From Coptodactyla brooksi (Eukaryota > Arthropoda > Insecta > Coleoptera > Scarabaeidae), in assembly GCA_033557675.1 (NCBI GenBank), contig JAWQRM010000132.1, positions 1-29,369 on the forward strand: a stretch of DNA of 29,369 nt, in the 5' to 3' direction. Below are positions 1-9,243 of this stretch, piece after piece. The notes under the pieces are model-generated. The model was not told the DNA's origin. It did not search any database and saw only the letters and a list, made by a program, of their open reading frames with translations. Both the position numbers and the translations under genes were made by a program. Positions within the stretch are counted from its first letter, which is position 1. Each line of letters starts with the position of its first letter.

Positions 1-38
1 GGCTACATACATTTGACAATAAAATGAAAAAATAAAAA

Positions 39-676
39 AAAGTGCTTCTTTTCTTGGATAATGCCACGTCCCATTCTAAAATACCATTAGAAAATGTTAA
101 ACTAGTCTTCCTGCCGCTAAACACCGCTTCGCATTGATTTACCGAAATTTCTTGATTAAAAGGCTTCTAACGTTTATTGATAGTGAATGTGACTTTGAAA
201 ATTCTGAAAAAAATAAGTTTTGCCAATGCAGTTTTTCCAAGGTCGGATTCTCCGATGTTATCCAAGAAGATATAATGTTCGATCGAGAATACGAAATACC
301 CCTTGTCCAACTCATTCCTACAGTTCGTAACGAAATTTTGGATTTAGATGGATATGCTTCTGTTGATAGTCATGTCCCTACAGAGAGCCCTGACTTCAGC
401 ATTACAGAAATTGTCGAAGAATTGTCCAATAATGATAAAGAATATAACTCTGATAATAGTCATGTAGACGAATGTGGAACTCCAAAATCTACTTTATCTA
501 CTGTGAGCGAAGTGTGTGCAAAATTAAGAGACATACAGAATTATTTATCGTGCAATAACAATGGTGAAGTTTTTATGTTTCTCGAATTTTACTTAGATGT
601 GGAGCTGCAGTTTTTAAATCTAACATATCTATTATCTATTACGTGTATACATACATTAAATTTACTTTTCATTTAG
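39..676 (+). pseudogene. Tigger/pogo-type DDE transposase, C-terminal half, broken
   Basis: Remnant of a cut-and-paste transposase of the pogo/Tigger branch (Tc1/mariner superfamily). From position 42 the frame reads VLLFLDNATSH, the conserved second-Asp motif of pogo DDE domains, then LENVKLVFLPLNTASH, matching the family's LENV-LVFLPPNTTS stretch. In family members a QPxD motif with the third catalytic Asp follows. Here the frame stops at 132-134 and coding sense resumes one frame over at about 132 with YRNFLIKRLLTF, so the QPxD segment has been lost in a small deletion/frameshift. The rest (134-676) has the typical acidic Tigger tail: a CFxKxGF-like stretch (here CSFSKVGF), then ILDLDGYASVDSHVP, ITEIVEELSN and a C-terminal LRDIQNYLSC helix. 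The N-terminal HTH domains are absent; the element is 5'-truncated at or near the window edge. Family assignment rests on motifs; catalytic inactivity is inferred from the lost Asp. Confidence 0.8.
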
Positions 677-1266
677 TTTTTCGTAAACATACTATTAGGT
701 ATGTGTATTTATTTAATATTTACTGTAATTAATAAAATAAAGTAAAAAATCTTAAAAACCAATTATGTATTTTATTTGCGAAGCGAAAAACCTGCCAGTT
801 ATGACCACCTTTATAAGACAGCCAATGCCTTTTCTATCTTTGGTGACCGTTATTCACAGGTTTTACTTGTCACTAGTTATTATTTGTGTGGAACTTGAGT
901 GTAGTTATTATTTGTCATTTGGTTTAACTAATGCATGTGTTATATTAAAAACAAAAACACGACTAACTTTTTAGATGGATTTCACGGGGTTCACCTGGAC
1001 GTCCTACGAAGATTAATTTACAATTTGGAACAAACTAAAATATACTAATACATAATGTACAATTCAAAACAACCAATAAACTTATATATTCTGAGCGAGG
1101 ACTATTTAATCCGAACCATTAACCATTTAATTTAATTTAAAATTAATTTGTAACACTATTGTGGATATTATTATTTACAGTCATATGAAGCATGTCTATA
1201 GAAAATCAAAACTAGTGAAGGTTTTGAGCCTCTAATACAGAATAACTAGACAAGAAATTGTTTATT
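677..1266. other. AT-rich stretch without a gene
   Basis: This holds an AATAAA-type polyadenylation signal at about 731-736, shortly after the Tigger-like stop codon, and the probable Tigger 3' terminal region at 785-870. From 870 to 1266 it is low-complexity AT-rich DNA. The 69-codon open frame at 765-974 overlaps the terminal repeat and shows no protein features. Confidence 0.5.
785..870. repeat. Probable Tigger/pogo 3' terminal region with internal inverted repeat
   Basis: AAACCTGCCAGTTATGACCACC at about 788-809 is imperfectly repeated in inverted orientation as GGTGACCGTTATTCACAGG plus TTT (842-863). Pogo/Tigger elements have AACCT...AACG-type terminal and subterminal repeats, and this lies about 110 bp after the stop of the Tigger-like remnant. 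It is probably the 3' end of the same element. The exact terminus and TA duplication could not be fixed. Confidence 0.45.
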
Positions 1267-1290
1267 TAACCCTAGGGTCGGGGCGCCTGG
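1267..1290. repeat. piggyBac-type terminus (TTAA + CCCTAGGG)
   Basis: TTAACCCTAGGGTCGGGG: the TTAA target site followed by a CCCTAG-type end, the characteristic start of a piggyBac terminal repeat. It lies about 350 bp beyond the stop codon of the minus-strand piggyBac transposase remnant, so it would be that element's 3' end. No matching opposite end was found near 3000, where coding sense runs into a TA microsatellite. Confidence 0.55.
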
Positions 1291-1618
1291 TTTCACACAC
1301 GCATGTTTTGAAAAAGGGCGTTTGTTGCTGATGATTGAATTGAAAACTGATTTGCGGGTTATACGATGAAAACTAGTTTTATTGTGTTAAGAAAATATAA
1401 TATAAATATAATTCACTACAAAACTGAATTAAAAAAAAAGACACTTAGGTTACTTACTTTAAATTCAAACTAACCAAACTACATGCTATTCACTTGTTCT
1501 GAATTTGTCACAATAAAATAATGAAATGGTATTTTTTATCATGAATAGGCAGAAATACTTTAATAAATTAATTTCTATGAGTTTTTCACTGCAACGTGGT
1601 GCCCGAACATGTTGGGCA

Positions 1619-2990
1619 TCAAGCGTGAAGATGGATGAGGCAAACAAAATTCTTACATTTCTCGCAGAAATATTTTGTCTTCCAGTCCTTTGTGCAGAAG
1701 AAGAATCTTCTTCTGGTTCCAGGTAGAATTTCTGCATTCAAACTTTGACCTCACGTGCCAGCCAGTACTTGTCTTCTCTTCTATACAGCTGGAGGTACGT
1801 TTTTCTCCATCGAACGCCGTTCAAAATGATCCTTGATCAATGACAATGCAAGGCTCTCTTAGAAACAATCTTCTCTTCCTGTTGTAAAGGTTGTTGTTGG
1901 AAGCGTAGATTGCTTGAGCATTAACACAATGAAATATTCATCATAGCATAAAAAATAACCACAGGCCATCTCCTTGTATTTCTAGCTACGTCATAAGTTG
2001 CGCATAGTTTGTCCAGATTGTCCACTCCCCCCTTTGTTTGATTATAAAATGTAATTATTTCAGATCTACATTTCTCTGCAGTAGATGCATCAATAACATA
2101 ATCATGATGCAAACTGGATATATTTTTTATATCTTTTTTTATCTTACATAAAATTGCGAGTAGAAAACTATAATGATAATATATGCTTAAAATCAACAGT
2201 TCTCGAGTTATACGCATAATTAAACCAGGATCGGCGTAAGAGAAAGTCATCTGCGCTGTCACATCTGCTAGTTTTGAAAACCAAACATTGAGGAATATTC
2301 AGGCCGAGGCCTAGTATTGACAAGCTCAGATTGTAATTCCCGTTTGCTTTTTTACTCGTTCCCACATATGTTATTTTGTGCTCTTCAAATAATTTGTTTA
2401 CCAAATTAACACTAGTAAACCAATTATCACATGTGAGATTACGGTTCATCCCAGATATTGGTTCAACCATTCTTAGAACAAGACTGCATGGATCATTATT
2501 TTTGTAAGAGCCATGAGTCTGTTGACCCATATAGGCTTCCATATTTGAAACACATGATAATGTAGAATCAACCAATGCAAAAATTTTGTTAACGTATCTA
2601 TTAGGTTTGCTCGGAATATACTGTTAAAAGGAGCATCTTCCTCTGAAAGCTTCGAGCTTTTCACCTATTGTAGCATTAGCGCCAATAATGTATGCATTTT
2701 TACAGTTTTCAACAAAAGAATCGGACAGTTTTCTTATTGGAGCCAATTTGTCAAATTGTTTCCTTTCTTTTCTCGTTCCAATATTGTCGAAGCGTAGACA
2801 TTTCAGCAGAAAGTGAAAGGAATCACGTGACATTACTAACCAAAATCGCTCAATTTCAATCGTATTCATGTCCCATAGTTCTTTTGTATTTAGTCTACTA
2901 CTATTCAGTGTTCCTGCTAAATACAATAATCACAGGAGAGCTTTAATCTCGCAAAGATCAGAGAACTTCGTTCTGCTTTCTCTTGTGTGA
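1619..2990 (-). pseudogene. piggyBac transposase (DDE_Tnp_1_7), multiply broken copy 1
   Basis: Cut-and-paste transposase remnant read on the minus strand from about 2990 to the stop at 1619-1621. It shows YLAGTLNSSRLNTKELWD, LLKCLRFDNIGTRKERKQ and FDKLAPIRKL, then the first catalytic region GEKLEAFRGRCSF. The codon for the first catalytic Asp is GGT (Gly) at 2663-2665. The second Asp survives in CDNWFTSV (about 2411-2431) and the third in KGGVDNLDKLC (about 2010-2035). The downstream ALSLIKDHFERRSMEKNVP block follows. The C-terminal cysteine-rich domain (WKTKYFCEKCKNFVCLIH, then HA and stop) is intact in one frame. Reading needs several frame changes (around 2600, 2200 and 1740) and passes stops, including a TGA in ALL-LLYLAG near 2940. 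The N-terminal acidic region is missing at the TA microsatellite. Clearly a pseudogene. Confidence 0.9.
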
Positions 2991-3000
2991 TTTCATCTGC

Positions 3001-3005
<5 letters not shown>

Positions 3006-3036
<31 letters not shown>
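3006..3036. repeat. (TA)n microsatellite, left part
   Basis: About 15 uninterrupted TA units directly beside the inverted-repeat element at 3045-3403. A shorter TA run resumes on the element's other side. Confidence 0.95.
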
Positions 3037-3039
<3 letters not shown>

Positions 3040-3044
3040 TTGTG

Positions 3045-3403
3045 TGTGTCTTAGCACAATGTTTCAGAAGTTTATGGACGGGTAGGGTGTACCCCGACGA
3101 CTCGGAATCACATAGGAATGCAGGGTCGGAAATGTTTTTTTACGCGCTGACACATCAGAAAAAAACGCTACGTAAGTGAATATTCGCTTTAATAATAAAT
3201 AAAAGTAAGACGGAAGTAAGTCTTACCTTTCTTCATTTGTTTGTAAGACAAAAGTAAGATGTGAGGCCAGAATTGAAGTTGGGCAATTTCTATCAACGCC
3301 ATCTAATGCGTCAGAAAAACATTTTCGACCCTGCATTGCTATATGATTGTGACTTGTCGGGGTGCACCCTACCCCAAGTTCTGAAACGTTGTGCTGAGAC
3401 ACA
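3045..3403. mobile_element. MITE-like inverted-repeat element inserted in a TA tract
   Basis: The left arm starting TGTGTCTTAGCACAATGTTT is matched in inverted orientation by a right arm ending at 3403. The inner parts of the arms both contain GCAGGGTCG...ATGTTTTT and a CTGACxCATxAG block, giving arms of roughly 100-115 bp (3045-3163 and 3297-3403). The approximately 130-bp centre has no open frame; it holds repeated GTAAGAC/AGTAAGA words. TA repeats on both sides agree with a TA target site, as used by Tc1/mariner-type and some other DNA transposons. Non-autonomous; the family was not identified. Confidence 0.75.
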
Positions 3404-3414
3404 TATATATATAT
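3403..3414. repeat. (TA)n microsatellite, right part
   Basis: Short TA run that continues the tract at 3006-3036 across the inverted-repeat element, as expected if the element split an existing microsatellite. Confidence 0.8.
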
Positions 3415-4049
3415 AAATAAAATCTACGTGATTCAGATCGATTGATTTCAATCTGCCTTGATTTCAATATTCATTTATTCTTTTCGTTCTTTTTGTTTAA
3501 ATCATTTCTTTCTGTTATTCTTTCATTTAATATTTATTATTAAATATTAAATGCATAATATCATTAAATTCGTGATCAGCATATCGAAAAATCCTTTTCT
3601 GTAAAATTTCATACAAAAAATAGTGAGTCCGCTAACATACATAAGCGCCAATAAAACCAAAATAAATAAAATAACATAAAACAACATCATAAATAGCGTA
3701 TTTATCAATAACGATATATGAAATCCAAAACATGTAGCAAATAAGAGCATGTACTGTATATATAATTAAGCTTATTGTTCTATCATGCAAAAATTGCATA
3801 ATTTGCATAATTATGAATGTGCAATTCTTGCTGACAGTAAAAGATATACTACACTACGTAAAGTGTAAAATTTTAACCAGGAGTATTAAGGTCCGTGAAG
3901 CGTATCCGTGTGTATACTAATATGTCTGCTACCAGTGTGTGCTATTTATGTCATATTTTTTAAGATTATTTTACATAAATTACTTTCTATATATTCTTTA
4001 AAATGTCATACAAGAATGTGTTTCATGTCCAAGCTAAAATATGCGAATT
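3415..4049. other. AT-rich stretch without a gene
   Basis: Low-complexity AT-rich DNA. A 67-codon minus-strand open frame at 3547-3750 is Phe/Leu/Ile-rich, as chance translation of AT-rich DNA would be, and shows no motif. Confidence 0.5.
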
Positions 4050-5720
4050 ATTTTCAAATCACTATGCGCCCACAATCTGATTAGCGTTTAGCCATGAGTA
4101 CGTATTGTAGCTTTAATATGCATGACAACGAATCCTTAATTAATCAACGCATTCACGTTTTTATCCTATTAGTCACGGTATTAGAAATCAGCGGATGATT
4201 AATTAACCTCTTCTAAATTGGCGGATTGTTATTTACGTCTCGTTAGTAATGCACCGGGCAATTAATTTGTTTCCATGTGCATGCTGGCATAAAGATCAAC
4301 TCTCATACCATAAAACAACGGCATATGGAAATTCTAGTTGTACTTTTAAATAGCAACATTTGATCGTTGCTTAGAAATCATATTTGCATATACATCTCTC
4401 GTGCAACCAATTAAGCGTATTATGTTAATCTGTTCGAAGTACGTCTGCAGCATGTCTGACGAACTATGTACATATACACAATTATCCCACAGCAAGGTCT
4501 TTAGAGTGACAACCCGATAAAAAACTCAAGATGTATATAGGTATGCATGAATTATACGTGTAAAAAGAATCAGTTAGATACAACTGGCGATACGTTGGTG
4601 TTTTGTTTATTGTGTTGAACATGAAACTAGAACAATCTGATTGCTGTTCTAAATGGTTTTAGTCGTTACAACTGTCATTAGCCGTGGAAATGAATGGAAT
4701 AGGAGAGTGTTATCAAGATCAACATATATAAGTACTAAATACATTGAACACCGCTGCATCGGAAATCCTTTATTTTAGGTAACGGATAAAATATGTTTGT
4801 TCCTGTAATCGTATTTGATATGTCAAATTTAAAATACCGCAGCGAACAGAAATGTATTAAATCCATTTTTATTTCAAACTTTTCTAACATATAGGTAATT
4901 CTTAGCATATTAGGGTACCTCCTTGTGTATAGACGGAAAAAATGACATGGTCTAATTATAAATCGATAGCTTATACATATTAATAACTCATCAATATCTA
5001 TTATATTATATCAGAACTCTGTGGAGTGTTATCGGTAATGGGAATCTCTGTTTTGCGTCATAAGGTAGCTGACCAAGTTGTCCTTTGCCTTTTATATATT
5101 TGATGTGTATTAATAATGTATAGAAATGGGACGAGGTGCATATTTTGCAGATTTTTTAACGATCCCGGGTGTACTGCTGTTGCAATACTGACCACATCAC
5201 TTATTTCACTATATCTATTTATATCGACTATTAATATTAATTACCTGAATACATTATGCGCCGGTACCTTCACACTAAATGCATTCCTCCGGAGTGCGTT
5301 AACCACTGTAAAGCGTTGTCACGTTAAGTAACATTGAAAACCTTCGCTTACAATGGAACGATGACAGCAATGGGAACTGAACCGAGTTACAAAATTAATG
5401 GCCAGCAATCACTTAATTGGTGAGATAGTTATCAAATGAAGACTTTTTCATGGCCATTACTTAATTAATTAATTACCCCACATTTAATGTAATTAATACT
5501 ATCTGCTGTTGCGTCCTTTTTTTAGTGGTTTAGAAAGAATGACTCAGTCATTCTTTTCGAATGCTTCAAGTGCCTTTTCCATTAATCAGTATTTAAGGAC
5601 TCGATTGCATTCGACGTTGATGAAAATATCATGGTAATCATTTTATTATATTTAATGATCTTGGAGTACCCATTAAAAACGTTGCTAGAAATTAAAATTT
5701 TAATTGAAATCAAGACGCTA
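4050..5720. other. Gene-free stretch with clustered TAAT motifs; possible regulatory DNA
   Basis: No coding region supported. Base composition is more mixed than the flanks and TAAT/ATTA homeodomain-type cores are clustered, for example CTTAATTAATCAA (about 4135), GATTAATTAACC (about 4197), CAATTAATTTG (about 4259) and ACTTAATTAATTAATTACC (about 5459). TAAT cores are common in AT-rich DNA, so regulatory function is only a hypothesis. The 71-codon frame at 5116-5331 has no recognisable features. Confidence 0.25.
5535..5555. promoter_or_regulatory. 21-bp palindrome with AP-1-like core
   Basis: AAGAATGACT C AGTCATTCTT is a perfect inverted repeat around one central base. It contains TGACTCA, the consensus AP-1 (Jun/Fos-type bZIP) site, within a larger symmetric context reminiscent of Maf-type sites. 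It lies in the gene-free stretch with TAAT clusters. Function is inferred only. Confidence 0.35.
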
Positions 5721-7499
5721 ATTAAATCAAGGTGAAGGGTGTGTGAGCGGAAGTGAACAAGAAATCCCCAAAGAAATAGTTAACATTTCAATTACCTTCG
5801 CAATGTATCCACAATAATCACATATTATGTATTCACATAATCGAATAACAGTGGATCACATATAATTTGAAATGTTTAGAACGTTTTATATCTTCTTCTA
5901 AAAATTAAGATAGGAACTTTCTTGCTTGAATCTTCTTCTGAACCTTTTTGTTTCGTGAAATTTTCTCGCATCCCAAAATTCGTCTTGCAATCCTTTGTGG
6001 AAGGACCTAATCAATACAGATATTTTAACACAGACTAAATGGAATAACCAACCTTTAATTTTTCTTAATTCTATGGGAAATTTTAAGTGACTTTGTTAAT
6101 AGTTGCCTAAACCTAAATATACCCCATTGTATATGCCTATACTTAATAGTTTTGGAGAATTTTTTTCTACACTAGATTTGCATGGAGATAAGGTCACGTA
6201 CAAGTATTGAGGCTAATAACGATGCAAAGAAAATCTAAATGTTTTGCACTGGAGTTACAATTGACCGCATTTGATTGCATCAAAAGATCGAGAAATAGTT
6301 TTTTCCTAAGTAATATGTCAGTGCGTACAATTTCAAATTTTAAGGTTATTTGAGTTTTTTCTAGAAATGTGTGTAAATACCGAGCTTAGTGCAGACGTTT
6401 CTTGTTTAACAAGTTGTTTAATCTTTAACTGTACTGAATCTATTTTCTATTAGTTATATTATAACTTATTATTGAATTTTTGCAACAAGATTGTTACGTA
6501 TATAACTGCCATATGGCAACCAACAAGATTATGCATTCGTACTGGTCGAATAGGCATGTCTGTGCATGTCTGAAAATTATACCAGCGATGATCCTGGACA
6601 GTTAGTACAGTCAAAAGACAAAGTTATATCTTTGGATGTTAGAAGCTATCGTGAACCCTACACGTGAAAATATTGCGTCGGAGAAAAAGTCGGAGAGTTT
6701 ACGGATGCGATTGGGAAGATCTGTATAATATTACAATACAAGCATATATAGAATTATTCAGTAGCAAACTACATTAGGCAGTAGCAAACTACTGCCGTAA
6801 TAAAGAAAATTCAAGATCAACGTAGCGAAGCAGCAGTACCATGTACATCTGGTGCAACCAGTAAAAATAAAAGAACGATGTAATATGTGTCCATCTAAAT
6901 GTGCCACTAAAACAAGTATAACATGTAAGTGTAATAATATTTGTGTAAGGTTCATGTGGTGTATTATTGTCATCAGTGTAAAGATTAGGCAATAATTGGA
7001 TGTACATCAGAAGTTATTTGATATTCTATCGTTTGTAGACTTACTGTTTGTAATGTTTTTTTATTATAATACATTTTATTTTTGTTAGTAATAATGCTTT
7101 TCATTATTGTTTCCGTTTACGTATTTTTGATAATCCTCCTGCACCTGCATACATCGGATCACTATGACCCGAAGGACTACAACTGTATAGTAAAACTAAG
7201 GAGAACAGCACGGTTAAAGATGTCCCGTCTTGCGTAACCTAACTGTAACGTTTTCATTTAACGCGTGTTAAGTGAAAACGTTGCACTAATATCAAAACAA
7301 CTGTAGTATTTGATGGAACTTGTTTAACGTACAGAAATTTAAGAAGTGACATTGAAATAACGTTTGGTTGTAATTAAGATACGTCGGAATACGAAGTTTC
7401 TTTTTTTGAATTGTCCAGTGCAATTTTATGGGAGCAGCTTATGTTGCTCATTTAACGCAAAAAAGAGAATCGATTGACAGCGTTAACGTTCACCAAGAC
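5721..7499. other. AT-rich stretch without a recognisable gene
   Basis: No transposon motif or convincing coding region. A short direct repeat, AGTAGCAAACTAC, occurs at about 6761 and 6780. Two overlapping 71-72-codon frames on the minus strand at 6758-7007 are in different frames of the same DNA and show no protein features. Confidence 0.4.
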
Positions 7500-8010
7500 T
7501 AACGAGTCATCTCACCTGTTCTAATAATATGGAGCACGCGTTACGCCCATGTTCTCGACACGTCCATACAGAACGAGAGCGGTAAAAAATCGCGTCGCCA
7601 GCTTGTAACCTTACGGAATGATTTGCTGTTATGCCCGCCACGTCCTCTGGCTCGTATTGTAATGGAGGTGTAATGAACGTTGACATAATGCCCGGTGTCC
7701 CAGTGACCGATATAAAAACAACGGTCGGCCGTGCTAAATGTAACAGATCGCTTTGCTCCGCCGTTGTCACGCCCTCCACGAAACAATTACCCGTCTATTA
7801 CGATGATTTAGCGATCCGCTCCGCTAGCGGTGGTATTCCATTAAAACGTAATATAAGGTATGCAAACCATTGGCGTACTGCGAAGGTTGCTTTGTACATG
7901 TTGCTGCTTGTGTGTCTTCGTCGGTATACGGACTGGTGAGTTAAGAGACTGGACTTCAGCTTAACGGAGGCTGCCGTCAAATCAGATAACAAGCGCGTCA
8001 TATATACGAC
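7500..8010. other. CpG-rich block with short open frames and splice-donor-like sites
   Basis: This block is clearly richer in G+C and CpG than its surroundings. Forward, a 102-codon frame (7631-7939) ends over CTG|GTGAGT, with GT at 7936-7937, a good donor match. In reverse, a 90-codon frame (7507-7779) ends over AACAG|GTGAGA at 7511-7520, a stronger donor match. Either strand could hold an exon or a transcript leader, but both frames are unlike any family I know and they overlap, so at most one is real. It could equally be a promoter-associated CpG-rich segment or an unrecognised repeat. No function is assigned. Confidence 0.25.
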
Positions 8011-8546
8011 GCTGTTTACCGTTCTCCTGCAGCCCTTATGATTCTCGATATGGCCTGATCTATCATCTACTTCCTTGTAATAGACTGCTTAAATGACAGT
8101 ATACGTATGTATTTCGGTTTGTTACTGGTTTGTAGGGTACTCGTTGTCTTGTTAAGCAAAGTTACAACATACTTTGCGTTCTTATATTGATTAGCTACGT
8201 TAAAACTGAATTAAATATATGTGGTAATTTCATCCTCTTACATAAAAACTGAAATTCAATTCACATAGCTATACATCAGCTTAGTTTCCATGTGCACTTG
8301 AAATTCTCTATTTTTATTGTTTGAGAGTAGTATAATTCTTTTTCCTCCTGTAGTTTTACAGCCCTACCGAGCCTTGTTCTCCTTCAACTTCCGCCTCCAG
8401 ATCGTTTTACATCTAGTCGCACTTTCCTGCTCCCAATAGTCCTTGGACGTCTTTTCAGTAATTTTGTCTATAAATATTAGGTTAATGCAAAAGAAATGCA
8501 GTTTTTTTAACCTTAGCTTTAAATTAGTATAACTCAAATAAGAAGA
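8011..8546. other. Stretch without a gene before the second piggyBac element
   Basis: No protein motif and no repeat structure noticed. Ordinary AT-rich sequence with a pyrimidine-rich segment at about 8340-8460. Confidence 0.4.
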
Positions 8547-8600
8547 TTAACCCTCCATTAGCCGCATGATCTACGATCGTAGACCACTCTCCTTTGACTA
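8547..8600. repeat. Probable piggyBac left terminus (TTAA + CCCTCC)
   Basis: TTAA at 8547-8550 is followed by CCCTCCATTAGCCGC and then the 14-bp perfect palindrome TCTACGATCGTAGA (about 8570-8583). TTAA plus CCC is the usual start of a piggyBac terminal repeat, and it lies about 0.7 kb upstream of the plus-strand piggyBac coding remnant. The palindrome would be a subterminal feature. No matching right end was identified. Confidence 0.45.
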
Positions 8601-8866
8601 CTCACCAATTAAAAATATTTTTGTTTACACGCCTGTAGGGCCTGTTAGTTAAATAGCTGTTAGTTATACTTTATGCCACCTTCTTAGTATGCCTATTACG
8701 GCTAAGAAGTAATTTGATCTGCGTTGTGTGTGTTCAAATAGGACTGGTCTACAACTGTATACCACGCGACTAAACGTGCAACAGTTTTTAGTTCTTCTGT
8801 TGGTTGATATCCTTGTTTAGTCGTAATGTAATGGTGTTGAATATTCATCCTGTTTTGAGTTTTTCT

Positions 8867-9050
8867 GATTGTACCCTCGATGGTACAGGGTTTGTGCCGA
8901 CATTCATTGTGGTATACGGCGCAGTGGCATATCCTGTCGTATCGGCCAGACAGGTAGGAAATTCCAAGGCCGATATGACAGGATACGACACTACGCCGAA
9001 TACATCAATAAATGCCGGTACGAACCCGGTGCCATCGAGGTTACAATGAC
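8867..9050. repeat. Large foldback: inverted duplication of about 80 bp around a 21-bp loop
   Basis: Arms 8867-8946 and 8968-9050 are imperfect inverted copies; both carry CCTCGATGG...GGGTT and a TATCCTGTC-TATCGGCC block. The loop is 8947-8967. Loop and right arm together encode part of a Penelope-type GIY-YIG domain, so the left arm looks like an inverted duplicate of PLE coding DNA rather than a classic terminal repeat. Confidence 0.85.
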
Positions 9051-9180
9051 AATACTGGCAATTCAAGGAAAAGGCAAAAAACAGTACACCAAAGGAGCTA
9101 TAGAAATATATAAACACAGAAGAAGCCGTGATGTCATCAACGTACAAACCAGCACCACCCAGGATACGATTTTTAAGTTT
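8932..9180 (+). pseudogene. Penelope-like element fragment, GIY-YIG endonuclease and C-terminus
   Basis: The plus-strand frame reads SGISCRIGQTGRKFQGRYDR (about 8932-8991), then RHYAEYINKCR. IGQTGRxFxxRY is the core signature of the GIY-YIG endonuclease that follows the reverse transcriptase in Penelope-like retroelements. The segment between the GIY and YIG halves appears collapsed (SGIS-CRIG instead of SGIYK...YIG), and the downstream Glu-His is replaced. The frame continues through KGKKQYTKGAIEIYKHRRS and a VINVQ stretch, matching the usual PLE end (EIYKH ... ILNxQ ... F). No reverse transcriptase part is present. It lies in the 5' region of the second piggyBac, apparently a nested insertion. 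No open frame of useful length; a relic. Confidence 0.65.
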
Positions 9181-9243
9181 AGTTATATGTATATAATATA
9201 AATTGTATTTGAAACATTTGTTTTTATTGCCCATTTCAGATAA

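Noticed and set aside
3547..3750. 67-codon hydrophobic frame as a membrane protein
   Set aside because: Phe/Leu/Ile-rich content is what AT-rich DNA gives by chance; no start context, no neighbours, no motif.
7631..7939. 102-codon plus-strand frame as a defined protein gene
   Set aside because: No known domain, and it overlaps a comparable minus-strand frame; only kept as a CpG-rich block with possible exon.
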